Assembly: GCA_028871815.1 (NCBI GenBank)
Contig: JAGWMJ010000010.1
Location: 1 to 64,000, forward strand
Direction of reading: 5' to 3'
Length of the DNA: 64,000 bases
Source of the DNA: Armatimonadota bacterium
GTDB taxonomy: Bacteria; Armatimonadota; Chthonomonadetes; Chthonomonadales; Chthonomonadaceae
Part shown: piece after piece, positions 17,136-26,486 of the stretch
How positions within the stretch are numbered: position 1 is the stretch's first letter
Layout of the letters: the number at the start of each line of letters is the position of its first letter
The notes under the pieces: generated by a model
Seen by the model: only the letters and a program-made list of their open reading frames with translations
Database searches by the model: none
What the model was told of the DNA's origin: nothing
Program-made: the position numbers and the translations under genes

Positions 17136-18838
17136 TGCGGAATCGACTGTTGCTGCTGCTGGTGGCAGCAAGTGCACTCACCGTTGCGATACCCCTTGCG
17201 CTTCACGAAGCGGCTGGCGTCGTGGCCGGCGCCCGGACGCCGACGGTCGCCATAGTAACCGTTGGAACGGGTTCGGTTACGGACGATGTGATGGCCGAAG
17301 GCCAGATTGTGCCTTTCACGGTGAGCAACGTTGCCGGGCTCCCGTCCTATAGCGCTCAGGTGGACCAGGTTTTCGTGGATCACGGCGACCACGTAAAGAA
17401 GGGCCAGATTTTGGCCACGCTGGATCCGCTTGAGCAGGGGGACCTGGTCAATGAGGCCGACGCCGCTGCCGCCGCATCGCAGGCGGCGTTCCGACTGGTG
17501 CTCAAGCCGCACCGGCCGGAGGAGATCGAGCAGGCACGGGCCAAGATGGTTGAGGCACAGAAAGCCTACGATCTGGTCCTTCACCCACACCGACCACAAG
17601 AGATTCAGGCTCAGGCCGACAAAGTGGAATCGGATCGGCAGGCGATGCTGGCCGCTCAGGCTCAGCTAGAGCTGCTCCAGCATGGCAATCGTCCACAGCA
17701 GATTGTGGAGGCGGAAGCAGCAGTGACCACGGCGAAGGCCCAGGCACGGTACGCGCAGGAGACGTTGAACCGGGATACCATCCTTTACCAGCGCAGTCTC
17801 ATTGCACGGGCAGACCTGGACAAGGATCAGACGGACGCCGCGATCGCGCAGGCGGCTCTTACCTCGGCAAAACAGAGCCTCAGTCTGATGCAGGCAGGCT
17901 TCCGCACGGAGCAGATCGATTCGCAGAAGGCTACCGTGGCGCAGGCGCGCTCCCTGTACGAGTCGGACGAGCAGACACTCACCGTTATGGAGCTGGGCTC
18001 AAGACCTGAGGCGATTCAACAGGCGAAGGCCAATCTTGACTGGGCAGCACTGCAGTATCAGATCACGCTGAAAGGCTCGCGCAAAGAGCAGATCAAGCAG
18101 GCAGCCGCAACCATGGAGAATCTGCAATATGCCGCTGTCCACCAGCAGCACATCTACGGACATCGGTTCGTGCGTGCGCCGATCGATGGCGTTGTCATCG
18201 CACGGAATATCAACCCGGGAGAGATTGCTACCCCCGGCGCCGTCCACACCGATGATATGAATCCCACCAAAGACACCAACAAGGAGCTGTTCGAGATCGC
18301 GGATGACCGCGTTCTGGAGTTTCAGGCCGCCGTCGATCAAAAGTTCTTCGGTAGTGTTCACATCGGCCAGCCGGCAGACGTCGAGGTTGAGGCGTACCCG
18401 GGCCAGAGCTTCCGCGGTATCGTGACGCAGATCAACCCAAACATCGAGTCGGATCGGCTCAATCCGGGCCGCGCGGTGATCAACCCCACATCGCCGCTCA
18501 CGTTCTCCGTGTGGGTGCGGGTTACCAACACAGCCCACAAGCTGGTGCCTGGCCAGATCGGGTTGATCCGGCTGCATCGCGTACGCACGGGTCTGATCAT
18601 CCCGGAAAGCGCGCTTGCCTCGTTCACGCTGGGTGAAGGTATCGTCTACGTGGAGGATAGTGGTGTTATCCACGCCAGAAGCATCACGTACGACGGGAAC
18701 ACCAATGCCAACATCCGCGTGCTGAGCGGTCTTAAGGCGGGGGAGCATGTTGTTGTCTCCAACACGCTGAACCTGCGTGACGGAATGACCGTGAACGCGC
18801 AGCAGGCCACCGGAGCTCCGAATGGCGAAGCGTTTTAG
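17132..18838 (+). CDS. HlyD-type periplasmic adaptor (membrane fusion protein)
   Basis: The 568-residue protein has one N-terminal membrane anchor, a biotinyl/lipoyl half-domain (VDQVFVDHGDHVKKGQILATLDP), a very long coiled-coil hairpin, the second lipoyl half (FVRAPIDGVVIARNINPGE) and a beta-barrel end. Six copies of an R-P-E-E-I-like motif (near residues 127, 153, 185, 256, 288, 314) punctuate the hairpin. GGAAGGG lies 8 bases before the ATG. A TolC-like gene follows, but no inner-membrane pump is encoded alongside, so the partner must be elsewhere. Confidence 0.9.
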   Translation: MMRNRLLLLLVAASALTVAIPLALHEAAGVVAGARTPTVAIVTVGTGSVTDDVMAEGQIVPFTVSNVAGLPSYSAQVDQVFVDHGDHVKKGQILATLDPLEQGDLVNEADAAAAASQAAFRLVLKPHRPEEIEQARAKMVEAQKAYDLVLHPHRPQEIQAQADKVESDRQAMLAAQAQLELLQHGNRPQQIVEAEAAVTTAKAQARYAQETLNRDTILYQRSLIARADLDKDQTDAAIAQAALTSAKQSLSLMQAGFRTEQIDSQKATVAQARSLYESDEQTLTVMELGSRPEAIQQAKANLDWAALQYQITLKGSRKEQIKQAAATMENLQYAAVHQQHIYGHRFVRAPIDGVVIARNINPGEIATPGAVHTDDMNPTKDTNKELFEIADDRVLEFQAAVDQKFFGSVHIGQPADVEVEAYPGQSFRGIVTQINPNIESDRLNPGRAVINPTSPLTFSVWVRVTNTAHKLVPGQIGLIRLHRVRTGLIIPESALASFTLGEGIVYVEDSGVIHARSITYDGNTNANIRVLSGLKAGEHVVVSNTLNLRDGMTVNAQQATGAPNGEAF

Positions 18839-18893
18839 CCGGCGCCTCGCTCGGTTCATCGCCCAGGTCAAGCCGTTTTAGAAAGCCACTCCA

Positions 18894-20297
18894 TTGCCCA
18901 TCGCGCTCTGCCAGTTACAACGTATTCGGCGCGCCGGTTCCCACGCAGTCGCTGTGACCACGGCATGCCTGGTCGGTGGCGCGGCGCTCGCCGCTCAGCA
19001 GCAGCCAAACGGCGCCACAACAGCCCGGCCGTCCAACGCCACCTTTACGCTGACGCAGGCTTTGAGGGCCTCGCTTGCCAATCCTCGTACCTCCACCACG
19101 TGGCAGTTGACCACCGATGCCTCGGCGAGCCATATCAACGTGTCGCGGGCAGCGTTTCTGCCGGTTGTCACAGGCGTATTGGGCGTATCGGCCGTTTCCA
19201 GCGGCAACGTGACGCTCTTCTCGTCGGAGGTCGGAGGGTTTGCAGGATTCGCCCGTGGACACACACGGGCTGGTGTGGATGTGGAGTATCCGGTGTATGA
19301 CGGCGGAAAGCGCCTCGCACAGCTTCACAGCGACACCGCTGCCTACCGCAGCGCAGTGGATGGCGTCCGCACCGATCAGGTTTCCGCGTTAATGAATACG
19401 CTGATCGCATTCTATACGACCCTCCAGAACCAACGCCTGGTTGCTTCCAGTGGCGCTGCGGTGGCGGCAGCCAGGCAGCATCTGGTTGACGCGCAAGCCC
19501 GCCTGCAGGTGGGGCTGGTGGCCAAGGGCGAGGTACTTACAGCCCAGAGCGCCCTATCGCAGGCCATCGCCGTGGAGGAGGCACGCAACGGCCTCCTCAG
19601 CGCATCTCGCGCGCATCTGGCAAACCTGCTCGGCGGCGACCCGGCGACTCTGGTGCCGAAAGTGAGCGATCCGGCCGAGGAGCTCCCGATCACCGACTCG
19701 CGCGACAAGCTGGTTGCCGAGGCGATGGCGTTCGACCCGCAGAAGCAGGCCATTTACGATCAACGAGCCAGTGCACGGTACCAGCTTTCCACGATCCGCG
19801 CCGACCTCTCGCCAGTCGTCTCCATTGGCGCGTCGTTTGGATATCTGTTTGCCACCAACAACAACTTCGGGCCGTATGTGGTGGCCTCGGCCGACCTTGG
19901 CATCCCACTGTTTGAGCAGGAGAATGTGCACGCCCGCGAACGTGAGCAGCTGGATGCGGTTCACAAGCTGTCGGTAGCGGCAGAGCAGGATCAGGCCGAT
20001 CTGAAGGAGCAAGTGGAGACCATCTACTCCAACTATGTTTCAGGCGCGGCAGCGGTCGTGGCGGACCGCGACAGCGTTATGGCCGCGCGCGAAGCGCTCC
20101 GTCTGGCCCAGGAGCAGTATCAGGTTGGCAAAGGCACGCAGACCTCCGTCCTGGATGCCATCCACCTTTTAGCAACTGCACAGGATAACCTTGCTCTGGA
20201 ACTCACGGCGCGCGATATTGCCGAGCAGACGCTTAACACCCTTACCGGCGGTTACGCCGATTTGCTGCCTGCGCCGGTGCTGAAGCCCAAGAAATGA
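18894..20297 (+). CDS. TolC-like outer-membrane efflux protein
   Basis: A TTG start gives 467 residues with a cleavable signal peptide ending near AALAAQ, then two repeats of the TolC helical pattern: ATLTQALRASLANP-like starts, long amphipathic helices with QARLQVGLVAKGEVLTAQSAL and EQYQVGKGTQTSVLDAI. It forms the outer-membrane channel for the adaptor encoded just upstream. The stop overlaps the next start (ATGA). This gene is the clearest evidence that the organism has an outer membrane. Confidence 0.92.
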   Translation: MPIALCQLQRIRRAGSHAVAVTTACLVGGAALAAQQQPNGATTARPSNATFTLTQALRASLANPRTSTTWQLTTDASASHINVSRAAFLPVVTGVLGVSAVSSGNVTLFSSEVGGFAGFARGHTRAGVDVEYPVYDGGKRLAQLHSDTAAYRSAVDGVRTDQVSALMNTLIAFYTTLQNQRLVASSGAAVAAARQHLVDAQARLQVGLVAKGEVLTAQSALSQAIAVEEARNGLLSASRAHLANLLGGDPATLVPKVSDPAEELPITDSRDKLVAEAMAFDPQKQAIYDQRASARYQLSTIRADLSPVVSIGASFGYLFATNNNFGPYVVASADLGIPLFEQENVHAREREQLDAVHKLSVAAEQDQADLKEQVETIYSNYVSGAAAVVADRDSVMAAREALRLAQEQYQVGKGTQTSVLDAIHLLATAQDNLALELTARDIAEQTLNTLTGGYADLLPAPVLKPKK

Positions 20298-21637
20298 CGG
20301 CTTCTGCGGTGACACTGGAGTCGGATTCGCCGGTTGCACGTGAACATATCGGGAGTCCGGCGCCAACGGCAGTAATGCTGCTAACCGTCAGTGGAACAGT
20401 GCTGCTGGCCGCGGCGGTTCTGCTGCCATGGTGGCACCTGACAGGCGCGGCAGAGCCATGGTTCATTTCCGCGGTACGTTTGATAGCGATTTGCCCGCTA
20501 GCGGCGTCCGTCGTGGCCATCGTCCTGCCTCGCTTCCGCGCATCCGGGTTGTTTACGTCCACAGCGATGGCGCTTGCCCTACCTTTGATCCTGGTCGCCG
20601 GCATTGAGCAACTCTACCCGGCCGGCATTGCCGGCGCCGTGGATCAAACCGATCAGGCAGCCAGGCTAATCAGTGGGCTTTCGAACAAGGATCTCTACCC
20701 TGCGCTTTCGTGGAACCACAACTTCGACATCGGCGCCTCACCGCTCGCACGCAATGAGTACACGATTGTAGACGGCTGTGTTGCCGTTGCGATGTTTTGC
20801 AAGGGAGGCTGGTACGCCTCGCTGTTGGCCGGCCTGCTCTTGCTGCCGGCGGCATGGCTCGATAACTCTCGCGCTCAGCGACTGCTTGTGAGGCGGTGGC
20901 GGGGTCTGCTTGCTGTGTGCGGTTTGGCGCCGGTTGCCGCCGTCGCGCTGCGAAGCGGAGTCTCGTTCGCGTACTGGAACGCTGCGCGTAGCGACATGAT
21001 GCGGTCTGACTACGCCGGCGCGCTGCTCATGTACCACCATGCGCGGAGTTGGGATGAGCGCCTCAATTACGATCTGGTCTACCACTTCGAGTTAGGAAGG
21101 CTCTACCAGAAGCTGGGAATGTGGTGGAAGCCGGATTACTGGGCTTCGCGGGGCGATGTGTACATGCGGTCCGGCGAGACGACCGCTGCATACGATCTGT
21201 ACCGGCATCACATCGTTGACATAGATCAAAACCCAACCGTGCGACTCCGGTATGCAAACACACTGTACAAGTACGGGGCCGACTGGTTTGCCGCTTACCG
21301 CACTGGAATGGCGGTCGATGTCTGGCAGGCCGCGCTCCGACTGGAACCAACAAACCTGGAGATCCGTAACGCCCTGGCGACGGCGTACACGATGAATGGA
21401 AACTACCGTGAGGCAGTTGCACAGTGGAAGCAGATCATCCACCTGAACAACAGCGTGGGCCTGTTCTGGATGAAGTACTTCGCCGCTGATGAGTACCGCA
21501 AAGTGATAACCGCTCGCGCCTGGCAGAAAATGGGCTGGTGCTACTACAAGCTGGGCGATGTGCAGCGAGCCATGTCGTGCCGGTACAGGTCGGGGCTGGA
21601 GGGACCCTCGTCCGCCGCCGACGTGGCGAGCCCGTGA
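20294..21637 (+). CDS. Membrane protein with TPR repeats
   Basis: The 447-residue protein has about five hydrophobic segments in residues 25-225, then a soluble C-terminal half rich in Tyr with TPR-like repeats (ARSWDERLNYDLVYHFELGRLYQKL, NLEIRNALATAYTMNGNYREAVAQW). It is translationally coupled on both sides (ATGA with the TolC gene, GTGA with the next). The layout resembles assembly or scaffold proteins in polysaccharide export loci. A smaller protein of the same plan is encoded at 35.3 kb. No catalytic motif is seen. Confidence 0.75.
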   Translation: MTASAVTLESDSPVAREHIGSPAPTAVMLLTVSGTVLLAAAVLLPWWHLTGAAEPWFISAVRLIAICPLAASVVAIVLPRFRASGLFTSTAMALALPLILVAGIEQLYPAGIAGAVDQTDQAARLISGLSNKDLYPALSWNHNFDIGASPLARNEYTIVDGCVAVAMFCKGGWYASLLAGLLLLPAAWLDNSRAQRLLVRRWRGLLAVCGLAPVAAVALRSGVSFAYWNAARSDMMRSDYAGALLMYHHARSWDERLNYDLVYHFELGRLYQKLGMWWKPDYWASRGDVYMRSGETTAAYDLYRHHIVDIDQNPTVRLRYANTLYKYGADWFAAYRTGMAVDVWQAALRLEPTNLEIRNALATAYTMNGNYREAVAQWKQIIHLNNSVGLFWMKYFAADEYRKVITARAWQKMGWCYYKLGDVQRAMSCRYRSGLEGPSSAADVASP

Positions 21638-24600
21638 CCTCACCATCGGCCGGAGGCGCTATCCCGACGCGGCGGCGAAGGCTGCTTGTACGTGGTGCCA
21701 TAGCGGCGATTGCGCTCACACCCGTTCTGTTGTCGGCAGCTGTCGCCTCGCACTTTTACGATCAGGCGCGCTATAACCAGCAGTTCCGATACTATCCGTT
21801 CACGTGGCATGCCGGTTGGATCCAGTCTCCCTACCACTCCGGCAACGTGGCGATGTTCAGGAAGGAGCTATTCGTTAATGGCCAGGTGCGCAATGCCTGG
21901 ATGGTGCTCGCCGCCCACAGCTTCATCGATATCTGGATCAACGGCAAGAGTATGGCGCCGTTCTTCAACGCCGCGGCCGATGAATACCGCCTGAACCCGG
22001 ATCCAATCGGCGGTCAGGCGACCCGATACACAGCGCTGGGCTACCCCGAAACGGCGGAGCTGGGCCACTGCTATAACCTCTCCATGATCCTGCACTCCGG
22101 CATCAATGTGATCACGATGATGGTTCAAACCGATCGTGGCGACCCGGGTTTGGTTGCGGAAGGCAGTGTGGAAACCGCAGGCTGGCACCCGTTCGTGTCG
22201 GATGCCAGCTGGATGTGCTCACCGTACGAGCAGACGCGGAACGGCATTCCGTGGACGTCGCCGCTCTATTTCGACGGCGCGTCGTGGCTCCCGTCCGCCG
22301 TGACCGGACGAATCCCGCACCTGCCCGTCGATGGCGACGTAACCGTCCTCAATACGCCGATGCGGGCGGCATATATCGGCGCCAACAACCTTGATTTGGC
22401 GGGTGGCGCCGAGTTCCGCAGCACCATTCAGGCGCCGGATCGGGTTGTAAGCGGCTGGCTGCGCATTTCCACCACGCGTCCATACGATCTGGTCCTGGAT
22501 GGCACGCTGATCGGCACCGACTCGATGGTAGCGCGGTACCGGCGGCCGCTTGTGGTGCAGGGTGATAATGCAATCGGCCTGCTCAATGCGCGCAAGAGTG
22601 GTTCCGCACGCGACTATCCGGCCGATGAAGTTTCGGCCCGGATGGCGGTCTACATCCTCAAGGATGTGTTGGTTCGTGGGCGGAACTCGATCGAAGTTAC
22701 ACTGCACCCAAAGGAGATCACTGCCGACTCGGCGCTTCCAACGGTTTATGTGGATGGGCTTCTTCGGTTTGCAGATGGCACTACAGGGCGCGTGTTCACT
22801 AACGCGTTATGGCAGGCGCGTGTTCCCGGAGGGCGCGGCGAGTGGTCCGGCGCACGCGTGGCCACGCGGCCGGACCTCATCACCCCGGGAATCGAGCACC
22901 TTTTCGTTGACGCCAAGGTGACTTCCGCCGCCGGCTCCCGTGTTCGGCTGCTCCGTAACGGCGTGGTTCTTGCACTTCTGATGCTGCTCGCCGGCTTCGT
23001 CGTCGCACGTCTGCTTGGGCAACCTGCCCCTCCGTCGGTTTCACCGATGCGCCGAGTTGGAGGCGTATTTATGCCGCCGGCGCTGGTGCTTGCAGTAGCG
23101 TGGATGCTTCAGGTGATCTTTGCCCCATCTACACAGGCGTTCCTCTTCAGCTCGAGCAGATACGCCGAGGCCGTGTTGTGGGTGGCGCTGTGCGCTTGGC
23201 TGGCCGGTGTCGCGGCTTTGGCGCTAAGCCGGAGGTCAGAGCCAGCCCAGTCGGCGGAGGCAGACTTACGCCGCCCGTTCTGGCGGTTAGCCATAAGGCA
23301 CGGGCCGGCCGTCGCGATGTGCCTGATGCTGGTTGCTGCCGCAGTTTTTACTTTCACCGGTCTTCGGCGGAACGGCTTCATTCCCGATGAGTACGTCTCA
23401 CTGCTCGCCGCTCGGGGCATCCTCCGCACGGGGCTGCCACTATATCAAAAAAGCGGCATCCTCTATCCACGCAGCTCGCTCTACCATTATCTGCTTGCTC
23501 CGTTTGAGGCCTGGGGATACCACACCGGCAACCTGGCGTTCACGCGAGTGCTCTCCGGTTTGTGGCACCTTGCCCTGATCGTCGTCACTTACCTCTTTGG
23601 ACGGGAGCTGAAAGACCGCCGTACCGGACTGCTTGCCGCTGCGCTGATCGCTTTCTCTCCCTACGCGCTCTACTATGCCCGAGAAGTGCGCTTCTACAGC
23701 CAGTTTGCCTTCTTCTCCACGCTCACTTTCTATCTGCTGCTCAAGAGCGTTCGCAATCCGGATAATGACCGGTATCGCTTTGCCACACTTCTCGCCTACA
23801 TGGGCGGCTACCTGAGCCAGGAGATCATGTTCACCGCCATACCCGCGATGATGCTGGTGGTGCTGCTGGCCGGCCAGGGCCGGCTGTGGCTGAAGCGCTG
23901 GGTAGCGACTGCAATGGTGGCGGTGGTGGTTGTGATGAGCCTTGACCTCTGGCTCTATTTCCACTATTGCGTTACCGCACTGCCCTGGGTGGATGTAAAC
24001 GCGTATCCGCTCCTCGCATTCCATGTGGATGATCTCGACTTGACAACGTCGATCCTCCTGACCAACAATGAACGCGCGCAGATTGTGATTGGCATTCTGG
24101 TACTTGGCGGCGCACTCTATCTCCTCTATCGCGTGTTCACCAAACCCACCGAGGAGTCGGCGGCAGAACGGCCCTGGCGTTGGTGGAACTATCTTTACGT
24201 GGTAACGCTGGCGCCACTCTTCGTGCTCACCATCATCAGTCCACATCCGGCGAGCCGCTACGCCGTGGGATTTATCGCGCTGACCGGACTCATCGCTGCC
24301 TGCATGGCGCGCGAGATCGGCAGCAGACTTGCCCGATGGTTCGACGGGGGCGCCGCATCGCTTGCTTCACGCTACTCCACACTGCTCTATGCCGTGGGTA
24401 TTGTTTGCGTCGCGGCGGCCGCATACCGGCCGCTCCGGACGCTCCACGCCGACAGCCGTACCTACGACAGCAGCTTTACCTCTGCAGCCCACTTCATCGA
24501 ACAGCACCGAAAACCGGGTGACAAGATAATGGCCTTCAATCCTGAAGTGGCCATGGTTGAACTGGACCAATGCGATTACTTCTGGCGGCCCTACAATCAG

Positions 24601-24906
24601 GCGGAAGACAAGTACATCGCCGACGATGGCAGACTGCGTGAGCGTGACTCCGGCGCGGTCGTGATCGATAATGTGGACAAGCTGCGCTGGGTGATCAGCC
24701 ACTACCCGCGCGTTTGGCTCATCTTCCCACCTAGAAACCTCAGCGCCTCACACTACCTGCCCGTGAACCAGTTGAACAGCGAACTCTCTGCCAACTTCAG
24801 GGTGGTATTTCATTCGCTCAATTGTCAGGTCTGGCTGTGGGATGCATCTCTGAACCACTATCGCGACCGGCTGAACAGCAGTGGAATGGATCAAATCGAC
24901 TTCTAA
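21634..24906 (+). CDS. Large PMT/ArnT-like glycosyltransferase with N-terminal beta-sandwich ectodomain
   Basis: A GTG at 21634 overlapping the previous TGA gives 1090 residues. After one N-terminal helix, residues 35-440 look like one or two periplasmic beta-sandwich domains of the kind found in alpha-rhamnosidases (FRKELFVNGQVRNAWMVLAAHSFIDIWING). Further membrane helices lead to a GT-C core with the acidic first-loop motif FIPDEYVSLLAARGIL, and a soluble C-terminal domain. GT-C enzymes take sugars from polyprenyl phosphate, which the GT2 enzyme of this block could supply. The ectodomain fusion is unusual. Confidence 0.85.
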   Translation: MTSPSAGGAIPTRRRRLLVRGAIAAIALTPVLLSAAVASHFYDQARYNQQFRYYPFTWHAGWIQSPYHSGNVAMFRKELFVNGQVRNAWMVLAAHSFIDIWINGKSMAPFFNAAADEYRLNPDPIGGQATRYTALGYPETAELGHCYNLSMILHSGINVITMMVQTDRGDPGLVAEGSVETAGWHPFVSDASWMCSPYEQTRNGIPWTSPLYFDGASWLPSAVTGRIPHLPVDGDVTVLNTPMRAAYIGANNLDLAGGAEFRSTIQAPDRVVSGWLRISTTRPYDLVLDGTLIGTDSMVARYRRPLVVQGDNAIGLLNARKSGSARDYPADEVSARMAVYILKDVLVRGRNSIEVTLHPKEITADSALPTVYVDGLLRFADGTTGRVFTNALWQARVPGGRGEWSGARVATRPDLITPGIEHLFVDAKVTSAAGSRVRLLRNGVVLALLMLLAGFVVARLLGQPAPPSVSPMRRVGGVFMPPALVLAVAWMLQVIFAPSTQAFLFSSSRYAEAVLWVALCAWLAGVAALALSRRSEPAQSAEADLRRPFWRLAIRHGPAVAMCLMLVAAAVFTFTGLRRNGFIPDEYVSLLAARGILRTGLPLYQKSGILYPRSSLYHYLLAPFEAWGYHTGNLAFTRVLSGLWHLALIVVTYLFGRELKDRRTGLLAAALIAFSPYALYYAREVRFYSQFAFFSTLTFYLLLKSVRNPDNDRYRFATLLAYMGGYLSQEIMFTAIPAMMLVVLLAGQGRLWLKRWVATAMVAVVVVMSLDLWLYFHYCVTALPWVDVNAYPLLAFHVDDLDLTTSILLTNNERAQIVIGILVLGGALYLLYRVFTKPTEESAAERPWRWWNYLYVVTLAPLFVLTIISPHPASRYAVGFIALTGLIAACMAREIGSRLARWFDGGAASLASRYSTLLYAVGIVCVAAAAYRPLRTLHADSRTYDSSFTSAAHFIEQHRKPGDKIMAFNPEVAMVELDQCDYFWRPYNQAEDKYIADDGRLRERDSGAVVIDNVDKLRWVISHYPRVWLIFPPRNLSASHYLPVNQLNSELSANFRVVFHSLNCQVWLWDASLNHYRDRLNSSGMDQIDF

Positions 24907-25058
24907 GTGCCATGATAAGGAACTGGGACCGGTGCATAAACAGTCTGCTCGGCCGCCACAAACCGCTGCAATGTGCGTCCAACGTCACCGGGCGATGGCG
25001 TCACTCCGTAAACCGTACGAGACGGAATCCTGCTGACAGTCGCGGATGGGAGAGTAAT

Positions 25059-26102
25059 ATGGCTTCAAGAACCGTGGCGACGCTGTTTGCCGTGCTGCTT
25101 GCAACGCTTCCTGCCGTGGCTGCCCTGGCTCAGGGACCCACTATGTGGCAGATCGAGTCGTCCAAAACTGCCAGCCACGTGCTGTATTCGAGACCTGGAC
25201 ATCGGTTCTCCACCAAAATGGGTCCCGACGGCGCGTTCCAGGCGAACGCGGATTGGGAAGCCGGCAAACGCCCCACGTGGTACATCGAGTATCAGCAATA
25301 CGGATACATGATGATCCTCGGTGGGCTGCTTCATCACGAGCCGCAGACGGTGGATGACGGCTGGAAGGTCTTCGACTGGGGATTCCAGCACATGGATCGC
25401 GAGGGCAACTTTGAGGGTTCCTGCGCCGGAAGTGTTGCCGGCGAGTTTCACAGCGCCTCATTTTTTATCGAAGCTGTGGCTCACACGATTCTGGCCCTCC
25501 AGCAATCGCCGTATGCCGCGCAGTTCCAGAGTCAGATAGACCGCGATGTACCGCTTCTGCATCGTGCGGCGCTGTGGATGATAAAGCCTTCCGTTTGGGA
25601 TAAATCGATTGGACCGAACGGCAGGTTCACGCACCGGCGATATCTGGAGGCTGCAGCGCTGGGTGAAACAAGCCTGCTCACCGGGGATCAAAGCCTGCTC
25701 GACAAGGCGCACTGGCTCATCTCCGACGCGATTCCACGACAGGACCCCAGTGGCTACAATCCGGAGAAGGGCGGCGCCGACAGCAGCTATCACGCCGTAG
25801 GGCTCTGCTATGCCGAGTATTATATGACTTTTCTTCCGAATGACCCACTCGTGCCGCAAATGGCAGCCATGGCAGACAAAGGCCTCAAGTGGGAGGAGCG
25901 CCGCATGCTGCCATCTGGTGAAATCAGTGCCGCCGGTAACACACGAACGGGCGGTGAGGAGAAGAAGTACACGGGTCAGGTGAAGCACATCGCCTACACA
26001 ATGGTTTTCCGCGCTTACTATTGGCGCGCGATGCAGACCGGCTCCCACCGGTGGATGGACGACGCAACAAAGGTCGCCACATTTGAGCACTGGCTAAAGT
26101 AG
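25059..26102 (+). CDS. Secreted alpha/alpha-barrel-like protein of unknown function
   Basis: GGGAG lies 7 bases before the ATG. The 347-residue protein has a signal peptide (cleavage near ALAQG) and a helical body with repeated aromatic helices (LLHHEPQTVDDGWKVFDWGF, HSASFFIEAVAHTILAL, YHAVGLCYAEYYM), like the toroid folds of polysaccharide lyases and hydrolases. I do not recognise a specific family or active site. Its position after a glycan-assembly block suggests a role on extracellular polysaccharide. Confidence 0.7.
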   Translation: MASRTVATLFAVLLATLPAVAALAQGPTMWQIESSKTASHVLYSRPGHRFSTKMGPDGAFQANADWEAGKRPTWYIEYQQYGYMMILGGLLHHEPQTVDDGWKVFDWGFQHMDREGNFEGSCAGSVAGEFHSASFFIEAVAHTILALQQSPYAAQFQSQIDRDVPLLHRAALWMIKPSVWDKSIGPNGRFTHRRYLEAAALGETSLLTGDQSLLDKAHWLISDAIPRQDPSGYNPEKGGADSSYHAVGLCYAEYYMTFLPNDPLVPQMAAMADKGLKWEERRMLPSGEISAAGNTRTGGEEKKYTGQVKHIAYTMVFRAYYWRAMQTGSHRWMDDATKVATFEHWLK

Positions 26103-26127
26103 TCCGGCGACTATCACCCACCGGCAC

Positions 26128-26331
26128 TCAGTACGAGTTGTCGGATCCCGGCTGGCTCACGTTCGGGGCTGTTGCTCCCGGCCGCGTTCCGGTCGCTTTG
26201 ACTCGCTTGTGAAATCTGCCGGGCTGCGGCGCGCTGCAGTTGGTGATGAGCGCAGCCGATATCGCCAGGAGACAGATCGCTGCGGCGGCCGCCAGCTTAA
26301 ACGGACTGAGACCTTTCACACGCACCACCAT
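26128..26331 (-). CDS. Small membrane-anchored protein, 67 aa
   Basis: The ATG at 26331 has GGAG 8 bases upstream. The product has a short basic start (MVVRVKGLSPFK), a strong hydrophobic helix (LAAAAAICLLAISAALIT) and a polar, Pro/Gly-rich tail. A Cys directly after the helix recalls a lipoprotein, but the preceding residues (ITN) do not fit a lipobox. It lies downstream of the PMT-like gene on the same strand and converges with the secreted-protein gene. A chance frame remains possible. Confidence 0.45.
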   Translation of the reverse strand: MVVRVKGLSPFKLAAAAAICLLAISAALITNCSAPQPGRFHKRVKATGTRPGATAPNVSQPGSDNSY

Positions 26332-26486
26332 CAATCGCTCTCCACATCGACCGGGTTTTGGCGGAAACAGGTCCGCACCGACACCGTTTTGCGCGGCACA
26401 GTGGAATCCCTGCGGGCTTAAAGAACATTTAATCTGCTCGCGGCAGCCATTCGTTTTGGAGTGGTTATCGCGGCGTTATGCGCACG

